Source: Myxococcus sp. CA023 (lineage in GTDB: Bacteria > Myxococcota > Myxococcia > Myxococcales > Myxococcaceae). Taken from it: a DNA stretch of 64,000 nt. The stretch lies in assembly GCF_010998615.1 (NCBI RefSeq), contig NZ_JAAEAH010000037.1, forward strand, positions 21,693 to 85,692, read 5' to 3'. Positions 1 through 9,663 of the stretch are shown here, one piece after another. The notes beneath the pieces are model-generated. The model saw only the letters and a program-made list of their open reading frames with translations, had not been told where the DNA came from and did no database searches. The stretch's first letter is position 1, and every line of letters starts with the position of its first letter. Position numbers and translations under genes: made by a program.

Positions 1-1
1 G

Positions 2-505
2 TCGGCGCTGGTGATGCTGCGGCGGATGCGGGCGAGCGCCGAGGCGCCGGTGCCCGCGGACGCGCTGGCGGACCGGCTGGCGCTGCACGGCAGCTACTGG
101 GATGAGTCGCAGAGCCGTGAGGTGTCCTACCGCGTCACGCGGCCGCTGGCGGGACTGGGGCTGATGTACGTGGCGGGCACGGTGAGCGGCATGCTGGGCA
201 TCGGCTCGGGCGCGCTCAAGGTGCCGGCCATGGACCTGGCCATGCGGCTGCCGCTGAAGGTGTCCACGGCCACCAGCAACTTCATGATTGGCGTGACGGC
301 GGCGGCCAGCGCGGGCGTCTACTTCGCGCGCGGCAACATCGACCCGTTCATCGCGGGGCCGGTGTGCGTGGGCGTCACGCTGGGCGCGTGGCTGGGTTCG
401 CGCCACCTGATGGCCCGGGTGAACAGCACGTGGCTGCGCGCGCTCTTCGTGGGCGTGCTGCTGTGGGTGGCCTTCGAGATGCTGCGCAAGGGGTGGGCGC
501 CATGA
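2..505 (+). CDS. Sulfite exporter TauE/SafE family permease (5' partial)
   Basis: The gene runs in from before the window; only its 3' end (about 167 codons) is present, read in frame from base 2. It is a polytopic membrane protein: hydrophobic, Gly/Ala-rich segments alternate with short loops. A GMLGIGSGALKVP stretch resembles the second-half repeat of TauE/SafE permeases (inner-membrane transporters of sulfur anions or organic anions). It ends in the ATGA overlap with the DUF1634 gene, a pairing commonly seen for this permease family. The family call is firm; the substrate cannot be read from the sequence. Confidence 0.82.
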   Translation, partial: SALVMLRRMRASAEAPVPADALADRLALHGSYWDESQSREVSYRVTRPLAGLGLMYVAGTVSGMLGIGSGALKVPAMDLAMRLPLKVSTATSNFMIGVTAAASAGVYFARGNIDPFIAGPVCVGVTLGAWLGSRHLMARVNSTWLRALFVGVLLWVAFEMLRKGWAP

Positions 506-954
506 GCGAGGCACCGAAGCCGGAGCCGCGCAGCCCTGAGGCCGCCACCGCGGCGGTGCAGGACGGCGAGGACGCTTCGCTGCTCCATCCGGAGCTGCTC
601 ATCAGTGACTTGCTGCGGTACGGCGTGGCCGCCAGCCTGGCGTTGGTGACGCTGGGCACCGTGGTGACCTTCTTCCGCCACCCGGACTACCTCGTCTCGT
701 CCGAGGCGTTGCAGCGCCTCACCTCGCCGCACCCGGTGCCGCACACGCTGGGGGACGTCGTGGCGGGGGCGCTGGCCGCCCGGGGCCAGGCGTTCGTCAT
801 GGCGGGACTGCTGGTGATGATGGCCGTGCCGGTGATGCGGGTGGCCCTGTCGCTGCTCATCTTCCGCCAGCAGAAGGACCGGCTCTACGTGGGAATCACC
901 GCCACGGTGCTGGCCATGCTCGTCCTGTCCTTCCTGCTGGGCGCGGCGCACTGA
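502..954 (+). CDS. DUF1634 domain membrane protein
   Basis: A 150-residue protein starting at the ATG that overlaps the stop of the TauE/SafE gene by 4 bases, so the two are translationally coupled. After a hydrophilic N-terminus (about 30 residues) there are three hydrophobic segments: around YGVAASLALVTLGTVV, FVMAGLLVMMAVPVMRVAL and VLAMLVLSFLLG. This matches the DUF1634 family, three-helix membrane proteins usually encoded beside TauE/SafE permeases. By association it is probably an accessory subunit of the permease. Its biochemical role is unknown. Confidence 0.8.
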   Translation: MSEAPKPEPRSPEAATAAVQDGEDASLLHPELLISDLLRYGVAASLALVTLGTVVTFFRHPDYLVSSEALQRLTSPHPVPHTLGDVVAGALAARGQAFVMAGLLVMMAVPVMRVALSLLIFRQQKDRLYVGITATVLAMLVLSFLLGAAH

Positions 955-960
955 GGCGCG

Positions 961-1455
961 TCAGCGCAGGTCGCCGGGGCGCTTCACGGGCTTGCCCGGC
1001 GTGGCCCACCACGCGAGCGTGAAGCCGCCGTTCTTCAGGGGGTGGAGCGCCAGCGCCGCGCCCTTGCGCAGCTTGTCCGGCAGCTCATGCTCCAGGGCGC
1101 GAATGGCCGCGCGCTCCAGCGAGGGGTTGTGGCCCACCAGGGCCCAGCCCGCGCCGCGCTCGCGGCCCAGGTCGATGATGCGCTTGTGCGCGCCGCGCTG
1201 GGGCAGCAGGGCGGGGTGGACCTCCACGCCGGACACGCCGAAGGCCTCGGCGAGCAGCTCCGCCGTCTGGACGGCGCGCACCAGCGGACTGGTGATGATG
1301 CCGCGCAGAGGCGTGAGGCGTGCCAGCTTGCGTGCGTGGTGGCGGAAGGCCGCGCGGCCTTCCGGGGTGAGGGCGCGCGCCTCATCGCCCAGGACGTGAG
1401 AGTCCTCCGCGACGGCGTGGCGGATGAACAGCAGCGGCAGCTCGCGTGCAGACAT
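961..1455 (-). CDS. sixA: SixA-like histidine phosphatase family protein
   Basis: A 164-residue cytoplasmic protein of the histidine phosphatase (phosphoglycerate mutase-like) superfamily. The N-terminal catalytic motif is FIRHAVAED (RHA near residue 12), and the second catalytic histidine lies in LVGHNPSLE near residue 108. Length and motifs fit SixA, which in E. coli removes phosphate from histidine-phosphorylated proteins. It is the last gene of the minus-strand unit that includes PhoR/PhoB and a metallophosphoesterase, so the operon is rich in phosphate-removing enzymes. The true substrate is not known. Start ATG at 1455. Confidence 0.8.
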   Translation of the reverse strand: MSARELPLLFIRHAVAEDSHVLGDEARALTPEGRAAFRHHARKLARLTPLRGIITSPLVRAVQTAELLAEAFGVSGVEVHPALLPQRGAHKRIIDLGRERGAGWALVGHNPSLERAAIRALEHELPDKLRKGAALALHPLKNGGFTLAWWATPGKPVKRPGDLR

Positions 1456-1514
1456 GGTGAGCGCCGTGAATCACTCCGGACGTCCCCGCGCAAGCAACGG
1501 ACTGGCGACAACGT

Positions 1515-2459
1515 CTACCCTTCAAAATCGTTGAGCGCGTCCACGGGAAGCGGCGCCGCGCCCGTCACGGTTCCGTCCAGGTCCGTGGGCAACGAGGCGG
1601 GGTCGACCTCCGGGGAGGGACGACTGTCCATGGGCGTGGCTGCGGCGCGCGAGGCGGCCCCTGGCGGCGGGCGGAGCACCGGGCCCGGCGGTGGCAGGCC
1701 GGAGTGGCGCCGCGCGGCCTCCATCAGCGCGTTGTGGTGGCGGTAGCGCGCCTCCACCAGCTTGTGGACCAGGAGCGGTCCGCCGGGGACGCGGCGCGCG
1801 GTGAGGGCCTGGGTGGCCTTGCGCACCGGGTAGCGCACCCGGCGAATCTGCACCCGCCAACCCTTGGGCGTGAAGGTGAAGACGCCGTAGGCGGGGCGCA
1901 GGTCTCCGTCCCGGGGGATGCCCGCGCTGGCCACGTCCGCGATGAGCATGCGACCCACGCGGCGGCGGTAGGGGAAGTGCAGGTGCCCGAAGGCGCAGGC
2001 CGCCGCGTCCAGGTGGCTGAAGAAGCGGCGCACCGCGACGTCATCCAGCGTGGGGTCCAGCGACTCCTCGAGGTTGCGCGGGTTGGCGTGGCAGACGAAG
2101 AGGTCCTGTCCCTTGCGCGGCGTGTAGCGCACGGAGAAGGGCAGGGCGCCCAGCTTCTCCAGCAGCGCGCCGCCCAGCTGGTCCCGCGTCCAGCGCAGCA
2201 GCTCCGTCTTCCAGTGATCCTTCTCCCGGTAGGCGCCGCCCAGGTAGTTGCCCGCCAGGTAGCAGTCGGTGTTGCCCATCAGGACGGAGTCACACCGGTC
2301 GAAGAGCAGGTCCACCGTCTCCCGGGGATGGGCGCCACGCAGCGCCAGGTCTCCGGCCGCGACGATGTAGTCGGGCGCGACAGAGCGGGCGATGTCCTCG
2401 AGGACGGCCTCGCAGGCAGGAAGATTGCCGTGGATGTCCGCGAGGATGGCGACCCGCAT
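1515..2459 (-). CDS. Metallophosphoesterase (calcineurin-like)
   Basis: A 314-residue protein with all five dimetal motifs of calcineurin-like phosphoesterases: LADIHGN near the start, AAGDLALRG, MGNTD, VCHANP and FGHLHFPYR. It resembles the YfcE/MJ0936 group that cleaves phosphodiesters or phosphomonoesters using Mn or other divalent metals. About 75 C-terminal residues after the catalytic domain are Pro/Ala-rich and probably disordered. The ATG at 2459 is preferred because a GGAG lies 5 bases upstream; an in-frame GTG sits at 2465. It follows phoR by about a dozen bases and is likely co-transcribed with it. Confidence 0.83.
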   Translation of the reverse strand: MRVAILADIHGNLPACEAVLEDIARSVAPDYIVAAGDLALRGAHPRETVDLLFDRCDSVLMGNTDCYLAGNYLGGAYREKDHWKTELLRWTRDQLGGALLEKLGALPFSVRYTPRKGQDLFVCHANPRNLEESLDPTLDDVAVRRFFSHLDAAACAFGHLHFPYRRRVGRMLIADVASAGIPRDGDLRPAYGVFTFTPKGWRVQIRRVRYPVRKATQALTARRVPGGPLLVHKLVEARYRHHNALMEAARRHSGLPPPGPVLRPPPGAASRAAATPMDSRPSPEVDPASLPTDLDGTVTGAAPLPVDALNDFEG

Positions 2460-2471
2460 GGTCACTCCATC

Positions 2472-3836
<1,365 letters not shown>

Positions 3837-3849
3837 GGGTGGGGCGGCC

Positions 3850-4530
3850 TCACGGAGGGCTGAGCTTGTAGCCCACGCCGCGCACCGTCTCGATGATGTC
3901 CCCGGCGGGGCCCAGCTTCTCGCGCAGCCGCTTGATGTGCGTGTCCACGGTGCGGGTGTGAATCTCCGCCTGGATGCCCCAGACGTCCGACAGCAGCACC
4001 TCGCGCGTCTGCACCCGGTCCGAGCGCTCCAGCAGCGTGCGCAGCAGGCGGAACTCCAGCGCGGTGAGGAGCACTTCCTCGCCCTTCACGCGCACCTGGT
4101 GGCGGGTGGTGTCCAGGCTGATGTCGCCGGAGGCGAGCACCGCGGAGGGCCCGTCCTCCGCGTCCGCGCGGCGCAGCACGGCCTTGACGCGCAGGAGGAG
4201 CTCGCGGACGGAGAAGGGCTTCACCACGTAGTCGTCCGCGCCCAGCTCCAGGCCCTGCACCCGGTCGGACTCCTGGCCCTTCGCGCTGACGATGATGACG
4301 GACGCCTTGCGCAGCTCGGTGTCCGCCTTGAGCATGCGCAGCACCTCGCTGCCCGCCACGTCCGGCAGCATCAGGTCCAGCAGCACCAGGTCTGGCGGAT
4401 GCGCGCGCGCCTTGGCGAGCCCGCTCGCGCCGGTGTTGGCCGTCTCCGTTTCGAAGCCCGCCGCCCGCAGGTTGTAGTCGACGAGGCCCGCCAGGTCCTG
4501 CTCGTCCTCGATAATCAGGATGCGCGACAT
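3850..4530 (-). CDS. phoB: PhoB-like OmpR-family response regulator
   Basis: A 226-residue response regulator: receiver domain (about 1-118) with acidic pocket IIEDE, phospho-acceptor Asp52 (LVLLDLMLP) and Lys104 (DDYVVKPFS), then an OmpR/PhoB winged-helix domain (about 127-224) ending in RGVGYKLSPP. Start chosen at the ATG of MSRILIIEDE, preceded by a GAGAGG ribosome site; a longer open frame upstream lacks one. It pairs with the adjacent PhoR-like kinase. In characterised relatives PhoB activates phosphate-starvation genes. No pho box was identified here. Confidence 0.88.
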   Translation of the reverse strand: MSRILIIEDEQDLAGLVDYNLRAAGFETETANTGASGLAKARAHPPDLVLLDLMLPDVAGSEVLRMLKADTELRKASVIIVSAKGQESDRVQGLELGADDYVVKPFSVRELLLRVKAVLRRADAEDGPSAVLASGDISLDTTRHQVRVKGEEVLLTALEFRLLRTLLERSDRVQTREVLLSDVWGIQAEIHTRTVDTHIKRLREKLGPAGDIIETVRGVGYKLSPP

Positions 4531-4555
4531 GAAGCCCTCTCGAGTCCCTCCGCGC

Positions 4556-5059
4556 TCAGGGCGCGATGGACGGATTGCAATCTCCACCGGTCAGCGTCAG
4601 AGGCGCGGCAATCACCGGGGCGTTGTCGCCCGCGTTGACCTCACGGAGGTAGTTGCACGAACTCCCCAGGAAGCCGGGCGGGGTCCCCGTGGTGATCGCC
4701 TCGATGACGAGCGCGTAGTCTCGGCCCACCGGCACGTCCACCGCCAGCTCCAGGCTTCCTCCCGACTGGAGGGTCGCCAGGTCCACTGGGAAGCGGAGGG
4801 CCCTGCCCTCGCGTCCCTGGGTGTCCTTCAGCACCACCAGGTCGTCACGCCGCACCTGGGTGCCCAGGCACGTGCGCTGAATCTCGGTGCAGCTGCGGCT
4901 GGAGCCCCGCGACACCACGGCCACCTGCAGGGCCTGGACGTCGTTGGCCACCGCGCGCTCCATCGTCAGGGCGAGCGGAAAGCGGCCCGCGGGCTCGGCG
5001 TCAGGGCCGCACGCGCCAAGGCCGAGCAGCAACAGCGGGGACAGGAGGCGCAGGCTCAT
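4556..5059 (-). CDS. Putative lipoprotein
   Basis: A 167-residue protein with a lipoprotein signal peptide ending in LLLLGLGAC (lipobox cysteine about residue 17), so it is probably lipid-anchored in the envelope. The mature part is a compact beta-rich domain with two more cysteine pairs (CTEIQRTC and C..., GSSCNYL, GGDCNPS) that could form disulfides. I do not recognise a named family. It overlaps the upstream TPR gene by 4 bases and precedes phoB by 25 bases, so it is part of the same transcription unit. Confidence 0.72.
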   Translation of the reverse strand: MSLRLLSPLLLLGLGACGPDAEPAGRFPLALTMERAVANDVQALQVAVVSRGSSRSCTEIQRTCLGTQVRRDDLVVLKDTQGREGRALRFPVDLATLQSGGSLELAVDVPVGRDYALVIEAITTGTPPGFLGSSCNYLREVNAGDNAPVIAAPLTLTGGDCNPSIAP

Positions 5060-5991
5060 GGGGTGGGGGGCTCCACGCGGATGGTGATGGGAACGCGGCC
5101 CCGCTCTTCGCCGGAGGTCAGCGCCACGATGCCGGCGGTGGCGCCAATGGCCACCGCGCCCACGCCCACCCAGAGCCAGGGGCTCTTGTACCAGGGGCGG
5201 GAGGACGGGTCGGCGGCGGCGCCGGCGCGCATGGCCCGGGGCGCTACCTGGAAGATGAGCGGCTGGAAGGAGTCTCCCCGGCCCGCGAGCCGGCGCTGCG
5301 CCGCGTCCGCGACCTCGAAGTAGTACTCCATCTCGTAGGCCTCGGCCTCGGTGGGCACCTCGTAGGCCGGCAACACCGCGCGGTAGCGCTCGCGGGGGCG
5401 GCCGTCGGGGCCTCGCTCACGCGCGAAGTCCACCGAGTTGTAGGCCTCGTCACCGGCGCGCCGGTAGAAGAGGCGCGCGCGGGCGCCCAGCGCCAGGTCC
5501 TGGATGGAGGCCTCCACGACGACGGGCTCGCCACCCGGCGGATCAGGGATGGGGTCCACGTCCAGGGTGACGGGGCGGACGCGCCGGCTCTTGATGTCCT
5601 CGCGGATGCGCGCGTAGAGGGCGCGCAGCTTGGGCGGGGAGCTGCGGGGGAGCTCGTAGTCCGGCCGGGCCTGGAGCAGCTTCTCGTAGGCGTCGCGCGC
5701 CTGGGGCTCGTCCCCCAGGTAGAGGGCTGTGAGGCCCAGCAGGCGGTACATCTCCACCAGCTGATCATCCGTCAGGTCCGGCGCATCCAGGCCTTCCAGG
5801 AGGGTGCGACGTGCGTCTTCGAACTCGCCCTGGTCGAACTGCTCGCGGGCCTCGGTGATGGCCGGGCTGGCCGGGCCGAGCTGCGAGAGAACAGGCTCAG
5901 GGAAGAGGGGCCGGCTCCAGCCCGGTCGGGCACCCAGGCCCAGCACCAGGAGCAGGGCCCACCCGCGCAACCGCCAGCCGTGTGCGTGCAT
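5056..5991 (-). CDS. Exported TPR-like protein with C-terminal membrane anchor
   Basis: A 311-residue protein with a signal peptide (WALLLVLGLGARPGWS). Residues about 45-110 form two or three TPR-like helical hairpins (EAREQFDQGEFEDARRTL; LLGLTALYLGDEPQARDAYE). A beta-sandwich-like middle part follows (about 140-255), then a transmembrane helix at about 272-291 (WLWVGVGAVAIGATAGIVAL) and a short tail. This layout is common in Myxococcota TPR envelope proteins and suggests a scaffold facing the periplasm. First gene of the minus-strand unit and divergent from yceD; the function is unknown. Confidence 0.75.
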   Translation of the reverse strand: MHAHGWRLRGWALLLVLGLGARPGWSRPLFPEPVLSQLGPASPAITEAREQFDQGEFEDARRTLLEGLDAPDLTDDQLVEMYRLLGLTALYLGDEPQARDAYEKLLQARPDYELPRSSPPKLRALYARIREDIKSRRVRPVTLDVDPIPDPPGGEPVVVEASIQDLALGARARLFYRRAGDEAYNSVDFARERGPDGRPRERYRAVLPAYEVPTEAEAYEMEYYFEVADAAQRRLAGRGDSFQPLIFQVAPRAMRAGAAADPSSRPWYKSPWLWVGVGAVAIGATAGIVALTSGEERGRVPITIRVEPPTP

Positions 5992-6094
5992 CGATTCGTA
6001 CCTATCAAAACGTTATCGAGAGAATCCACGAAGGCCGGCCCATCGGGGGTGACGGCGCGGTGACATCTTCGTGGCGGTGTTGCACGAGGGCGTG

Positions 6095-6123
6095 TTGACG
6101 CTGGAGGGGCCACCCTCTATGTT
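6095..6123 (+). promoter_or_regulatory. Sigma-70-type promoter for the DUF177 gene
   Basis: TTGACG (6095-6100), a 17-base spacer, then TATGTT (6118-6123), 32 bases before the yceD start. Both hexamers and the spacing fit the housekeeping consensus, and the site lies in the divergent gap between the minus-strand Pho unit and yceD. Confidence 0.65.
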
Positions 6124-6154
6124 GCGCGCCCCTTTTGGCCTGGAAGTAGCGTAA

Positions 6155-6757
6155 ATGCTCGTAAAGGTTGATCAAATCAAGGACGCAGGGCTGAAGCTCG
6201 AGGAGCCCGTCAATCTCGAGCTGCTCGGTGAGACGCTGGGAGGCGCTGCCTCCGGCGAGGATACCGGATTCCGGGCCACGGCCCCGGCGACGTTGAAGGC
6301 GTCGCTGCGCAAGCTGAGCGGCGGCGTGCTGCTGGAGGGGCGCTTCACGGTGGACGTCACCAGCCCCTGCAAGCGCTGCCTCACCGACGTGGCCACGAAG
6401 GTGCCCGTGGAGTTCACGCTCAACCTGGTGCCGGAGTCCCTGGCTCGGGGCGACGACTTCAAGGATGACGACGAGAAGGCCATGGAGAAGAAGGAGCGCA
6501 GCCAGGGTGAGTCTGGCGGCTCCTTCGAACTGAACGACGCGGATCAGGAACTCTTCGACGGGAAGACCATCAACCTGGACCCCATCGTCCGCGAGCAGCT
6601 CCTGCTGGCCCTGCCGATGAACGCCGTGTGCCGGGACGACTGCAAGGGCCTGTGCTCGCAGTGCGGCGCGAACCGCAACGACGTCGCCTGCTCCTGTGAA
6701 ACCCGGCCCGTGGATCCGCGGCTGGCGCCGCTGAAGAACATCAAGCTCAACAACTGA
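6155..6757 (+). CDS. yceD: YceD-like DUF177 protein (23S rRNA/plsX-cluster protein)
   Basis: A 200-residue cytoplasmic protein of the DUF177/YceD family. The N-terminal half carries a CKRC pair near residue 74, and the C-terminal half holds the family cysteine cluster (CRDDCKGLCSQCG, then a CSC). Homologues sit beside rpmF and plsX and have been linked to 23S rRNA accumulation. An acidic/lysine-rich insertion lies at about residues 108-125. The GGAAG ahead of the ATG and the good upstream promoter support this start. The rpmF that normally follows it is on the opposite strand here. Confidence 0.86.
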   Translation: MLVKVDQIKDAGLKLEEPVNLELLGETLGGAASGEDTGFRATAPATLKASLRKLSGGVLLEGRFTVDVTSPCKRCLTDVATKVPVEFTLNLVPESLARGDDFKDDDEKAMEKKERSQGESGGSFELNDADQELFDGKTINLDPIVREQLLLALPMNAVCRDDCKGLCSQCGANRNDVACSCETRPVDPRLAPLKNIKLNN

Positions 6758-6809
6758 AGTGAGCCTGGAGTGCAGGGCCGCCTCGTGAGAGGGGGCCCTG
6801 AAACGACAA

Positions 6810-6843
6810 GGGCCGCGGCCTCCACAGGATGGAGACGCGGCCC
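6810..6843. terminator. Bidirectional terminator between yceD and rpmF
   Basis: Perfect 8-base outer stem GGGCCGCG (6810-6817) with CGCGGCCC (6836-6843), plus an inner CTCCA/TGGAG stem. The plus side is followed by GTCGTGTTT and the minus side by TTGTCGTTT, both T-rich. It lies between two convergent genes, so it can stop transcription from both. Confidence 0.7.
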
Positions 6844-6854
6844 GTCGTGTTTCG

Positions 6855-6875
6855 CAGCGCCCGGGAAGGGCGCTG
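6855..6875 (-). terminator. Second hairpin directly downstream of rpmF
   Basis: CAGCGCCC (6855-6862) pairs perfectly with GGGCGCTG (6868-6875) around a 5-base loop, 14 bases past the rpmF stop. There is no T-run, so it may be part of a two-hairpin terminator or an mRNA 3' stabiliser. Confidence 0.45.
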
Positions 6876-6889
6876 TATGTGGCTGTGTG

Positions 6890-7078
6890 TCAGGCCTCGG
6901 CCTGAGCGACCACTTCACGGCCCTTGTACTGGCCGCAGGACGTGCAGGCGCGGTGAGGCATCACCGGCTCCTTGCAGTTCGGGCACTTGGTCACCTGCAC
7001 GGCGCTCCGCAGGTTGTTGTTGGCCGCACGGCGGCGGTCGCGACGCATCTTCGAAGTACGCTTCTTGGGGACACCCAC
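6890..7078 (-). CDS. rpmF: 50S ribosomal protein L32
   Basis: A 62-residue protein starting GVPKKRTSKMRRDRRRA, which is diagnostic for L32. It has a zinc-ribbon with both cysteine pairs (CPNC and CTSC), so this is the zinc-binding form. The GTG start at 7078 is backed by AGAGGTGA immediately upstream. The strand is unusual: in most bacteria rpmF lies between yceD and plsX in the same direction, but here it is inverted, convergent with yceD and divergent from plsX. Confidence 0.95.
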   Translation of the reverse strand: MGVPKKRTSKMRRDRRRAANNNLRSAVQVTKCPNCKEPVMPHRACTSCGQYKGREVVAQAEA

Positions 7079-7521
7079 GGCTCACCTCTATATTCGACCC
7101 CGACCCGGAGCGTTCGCGCCGGTCCGGACCGGTTGAGTCCAATGTCTTTCGCGCTGTGCCGGGGTCCCCGGCTCCGTGCGCAACACTCTCTGCTCGAAAC
7201 CGGTCTGGGGCGGTCGCACGAAGGCTCCCGTACTCCATGTCCGGCTTCGGAAGGCGGCGGACCCTAGCGGCTCGAAGCCCCCGAGTCAATGCGGCAACGC
7301 GGGAGGGCCCGTTATCTCCCGGGCACCGTCTATCTCGGACGGTGCCCGGTGACAACGCCCATGGCGCGGGCGCCATTCTTCCGGCCGTGCCCCGGGGCGT
7401 GTCAGCCAGTCGTTGCCCCCCTGGAGGGTTCCTGCTGTGCTGCGCGCCGCCCGCCCCCCGGCGGGTGGGATACCGACACCGATAGCCGCCGGGACGCCTG
7501 GCGGGCAAGGAGAGGGTGGGG
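7079..7521. other. Divergent intergenic region rpmF / plsX
   Basis: 443 bases without a convincing gene. It holds the 5' region of rpmF (with AT-rich TATATTC just upstream of its ribosome site), a 14-base perfect palindrome CCGGTCCGGACCGG at 7119-7132, and an 11-base-pair hairpin at 7320-7348. The plsX ribosome site AAGGAGAG lies at 7508-7515. Both divergent promoters must be here, but I could not pick clear -35/-10 pairs. Confidence 0.6.
7320..7348. repeat. Perfect 11-bp inverted repeat upstream of plsX
   Basis: CGGGCACCGTC (7320-7330) and GACGGTGCCCG (7338-7348) pair without mismatch around a 7-base loop, about 175 bases before plsX. It could be an mRNA leader hairpin or a regulator site. 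There is no T-run after it. Confidence 0.5.
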
Positions 7522-8583
7522 ATGAGGCTGGTGCTGGATGCCATGGGCGGCGATCACGCGCCCGCCGCCCCCGTGGAGGGTGGGGTGCTCTTCGCGCGGG
7601 CCCACCCCGGTCACCAGGTGCTCCTGGTGGGGGACGAGGCGAAGGTGGCGCCCCTGCTGGGCAAGCTGCGGCCTCCGTCCAACCTCCAGGTCCACCACGC
7701 CTCTGAAGTCGTGGAGATGGACGAGCACGCCTCGACCGCCTTCCGCCGCAAGCGGGACTCCTCCCTCCGGGTGGGCTTCGAGCTGGTGCGGGACGGCCGG
7801 GCGGAGGCGCTCGTCTCGGCGGGTAACTCCGGCGCCGTCATGGCCGGGGGCCTGCTCACGCTGGGACGGCTGCCGGGCGTGGAGCGTCCCGCCATCGCCG
7901 CGCTCTTCCCCGCGCTCAAGGGTGGCGGCCGGTGCCTGCTCCTGGATGCGGGCGCCAACGTGGATTGCAAGCCGACGCACCTGGCCCAGTTCGCCGTCAT
8001 GGGGGAGGCCTACGTGCGCGCGCGCATGGGCGTGGCCCGGCCCCGGGTGGCCGTGCTCTCCAATGGAGAGGAGTCCTCCAAGGGGACGCCGCTCACCCGG
8101 GAGGCCAGTGGGCTGCTGCGGCGCTCGGATCTGGACTTCGTGGGGTACGTGGAGGGCAAGGACCTCTTCTCCGGCGAGGTGCAGGTGGTGGTGACGGACG
8201 GGTTCACCGGAAACGTCGTCCTGAAGACATCCGAGGGCGTGGGCATGGGCGTCATTGGCATGCTGCGTCAGGCCATCGAACGGCGCGGCGGGCTGGCGGA
8301 GAAGGTGGGGGCGATGCTGCTCCAGCCCGCGCTGGCCGGGCTTCGCCGGGTGGTGGACTACGCCGAGTACGGCGGGGCGCCCCTGCTGGGCATCCAGGGG
8401 GTGGGCATCGTCGCGCATGGGCGCTCCACGCCCCGGGCCCTCTTCAACGCGCTGGGCGCGGCGCTGGCCATGGCGGAGGGGGGCGTGCAGGCGGAGTTGA
8501 CGCGTTGCATCGGGCGCGCGGGGGCGTGGCTTCCGACCCATCCGAAGGGAAAAAGAGCGACAGACGCGGGCGTTTCCGATTAG
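7522..8583 (+). CDS. plsX: Phosphate acyltransferase PlsX
   Basis: A 353-residue protein beginning MRLVLDAMGGDHAP, the PlsX signature. It converts acyl-ACP to acyl-phosphate at the inner face of the membrane, the first step of phospholipid synthesis with PlsY. Other conserved stretches are VSAGNSGAVMAGG, LLLDAGANVDCKP, LSNGEESSKGT and VTDGFTGNVVLK. The ATG at 7522 has AGGAG eight bases upstream; an in-frame GTG at 7516 is less likely. It heads the fatty-acid gene run fabD-fabG-acpP-fabF. Confidence 0.95.
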   Translation: MRLVLDAMGGDHAPAAPVEGGVLFARAHPGHQVLLVGDEAKVAPLLGKLRPPSNLQVHHASEVVEMDEHASTAFRRKRDSSLRVGFELVRDGRAEALVSAGNSGAVMAGGLLTLGRLPGVERPAIAALFPALKGGGRCLLLDAGANVDCKPTHLAQFAVMGEAYVRARMGVARPRVAVLSNGEESSKGTPLTREASGLLRRSDLDFVGYVEGKDLFSGEVQVVVTDGFTGNVVLKTSEGVGMGVIGMLRQAIERRGGLAEKVGAMLLQPALAGLRRVVDYAEYGGAPLLGIQGVGIVAHGRSTPRALFNALGAALAMAEGGVQAELTRCIGRAGAWLPTHPKGKRATDAGVSD

Positions 8584-8721
8584 AGCCTTCGCCCGGAGCG
8601 TGCAGGCCGCCTCGGGCTGGTGGCGGGGCGCCTCGCGGAAATTGCTGGCTCAACCTGGTCAGGTACGGCAACAGGGCGTCCAGCCTGCGGCCCCGGCCGC
8701 TGAAGAGGAGGCAGAGTCCGC

Positions 8722-9663
8722 ATGTCGAAGGTCGCGTTCGTGTTCCCCGGGCAAGGCAGCCAGGCCGTGGGGATGGGCAAGGACCTGTATGAGAAGTTCC
8801 CCGAGGCCCGGGCCGTGTTCGACGCGGTCGACGCCGCCCTGGGGGAGAAGCTCTCCACCCTCTGCTTCGAGGGCCCGGACGAGGCGCTGAAGCTCACGGC
8901 CAACACCCAGCCGGCCATCCTCACGGTGTCGCTGGCGGCGCACGCGGTGTTCGCGAAGCGGGGACCGGTGCCGTCTTTCGTGGCGGGGCACTCGCTGGGC
9001 GAGTACTCGGCGCTGGTGGCGGCGGGCGCCATGGACCTGGGCGACGCGGTCCGGGCGGTGCGCGCGCGCGGCACCTTCATGCAGGAGGCGGTGCCCGCGG
9101 GCGTGGGCGCCATGGCCGCGGTGCTGGGCCTGGTTCCGGAGAAGGTGAAGGCGGCTTGTGACGCGGCGGCCGAGGGGCAGGTGGTGTCGCCGGCGAACTA
9201 CAACTCGCCCGAGCAGACGGTCATCGCCGGTGACGCGGCGGCCGTGGAGCGCGCCGGGGTGAAGTGCAAGGAGGCCGGCGCCAAGCGCGTGATGCCCCTG
9301 CCGGTGTCTGCCCCCTTCCACTGCGCGCTGATGGCGCCGGTGCAGCCTCGGCTGGCGGAGGTGCTGGGCCGCATCCAGGTGTCCGCGCCGTCCGTGCCGG
9401 TGGTGACCAACGTGGAGGCCCGTCCCAACGCGGACGCGTCGCGGGTGGTGCCGCTGCTCCTGGAGCAGGTGAGCTCGCCGGTGCGCTGGATTGAGTGCGT
9501 GGAGGCGCTGAAGGCCGAAGGCGTCACCCGCATCATCGAGCTGGGGCCGGGCAAGGTGCTGGTGGGCCTGGTCAAGCGCATCACCAAGGACATCGAGCTG
9601 TTCAACGTCGAGGACTCCGCGAGCCTGGACAAGGCGCTCGCGGCACTGGGGGTGGCACCATGA
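8722..9663 (+). CDS. fabD: Malonyl-CoA:ACP transacylase FabD
   Basis: A 313-residue transferase that loads malonyl groups onto ACP. The active-site serine is in AGHSLGEYSAL, the N-terminus has VFPGQGSQAVGMG, and the catalytic histidine is in PVSAPFHCALM. It is full length for the family. A GAGGAGG ribosome site precedes the ATG. fabH, which sits between plsX and fabD in many bacteria, is absent; the 138-base gap before this gene has no coding signal. Its stop overlaps the fabG start (ATGA). Confidence 0.96.
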   Translation: MSKVAFVFPGQGSQAVGMGKDLYEKFPEARAVFDAVDAALGEKLSTLCFEGPDEALKLTANTQPAILTVSLAAHAVFAKRGPVPSFVAGHSLGEYSALVAAGAMDLGDAVRAVRARGTFMQEAVPAGVGAMAAVLGLVPEKVKAACDAAAEGQVVSPANYNSPEQTVIAGDAAAVERAGVKCKEAGAKRVMPLPVSAPFHCALMAPVQPRLAEVLGRIQVSAPSVPVVTNVEARPNADASRVVPLLLEQVSSPVRWIECVEALKAEGVTRIIELGPGKVLVGLVKRITKDIELFNVEDSASLDKALAALGVAP

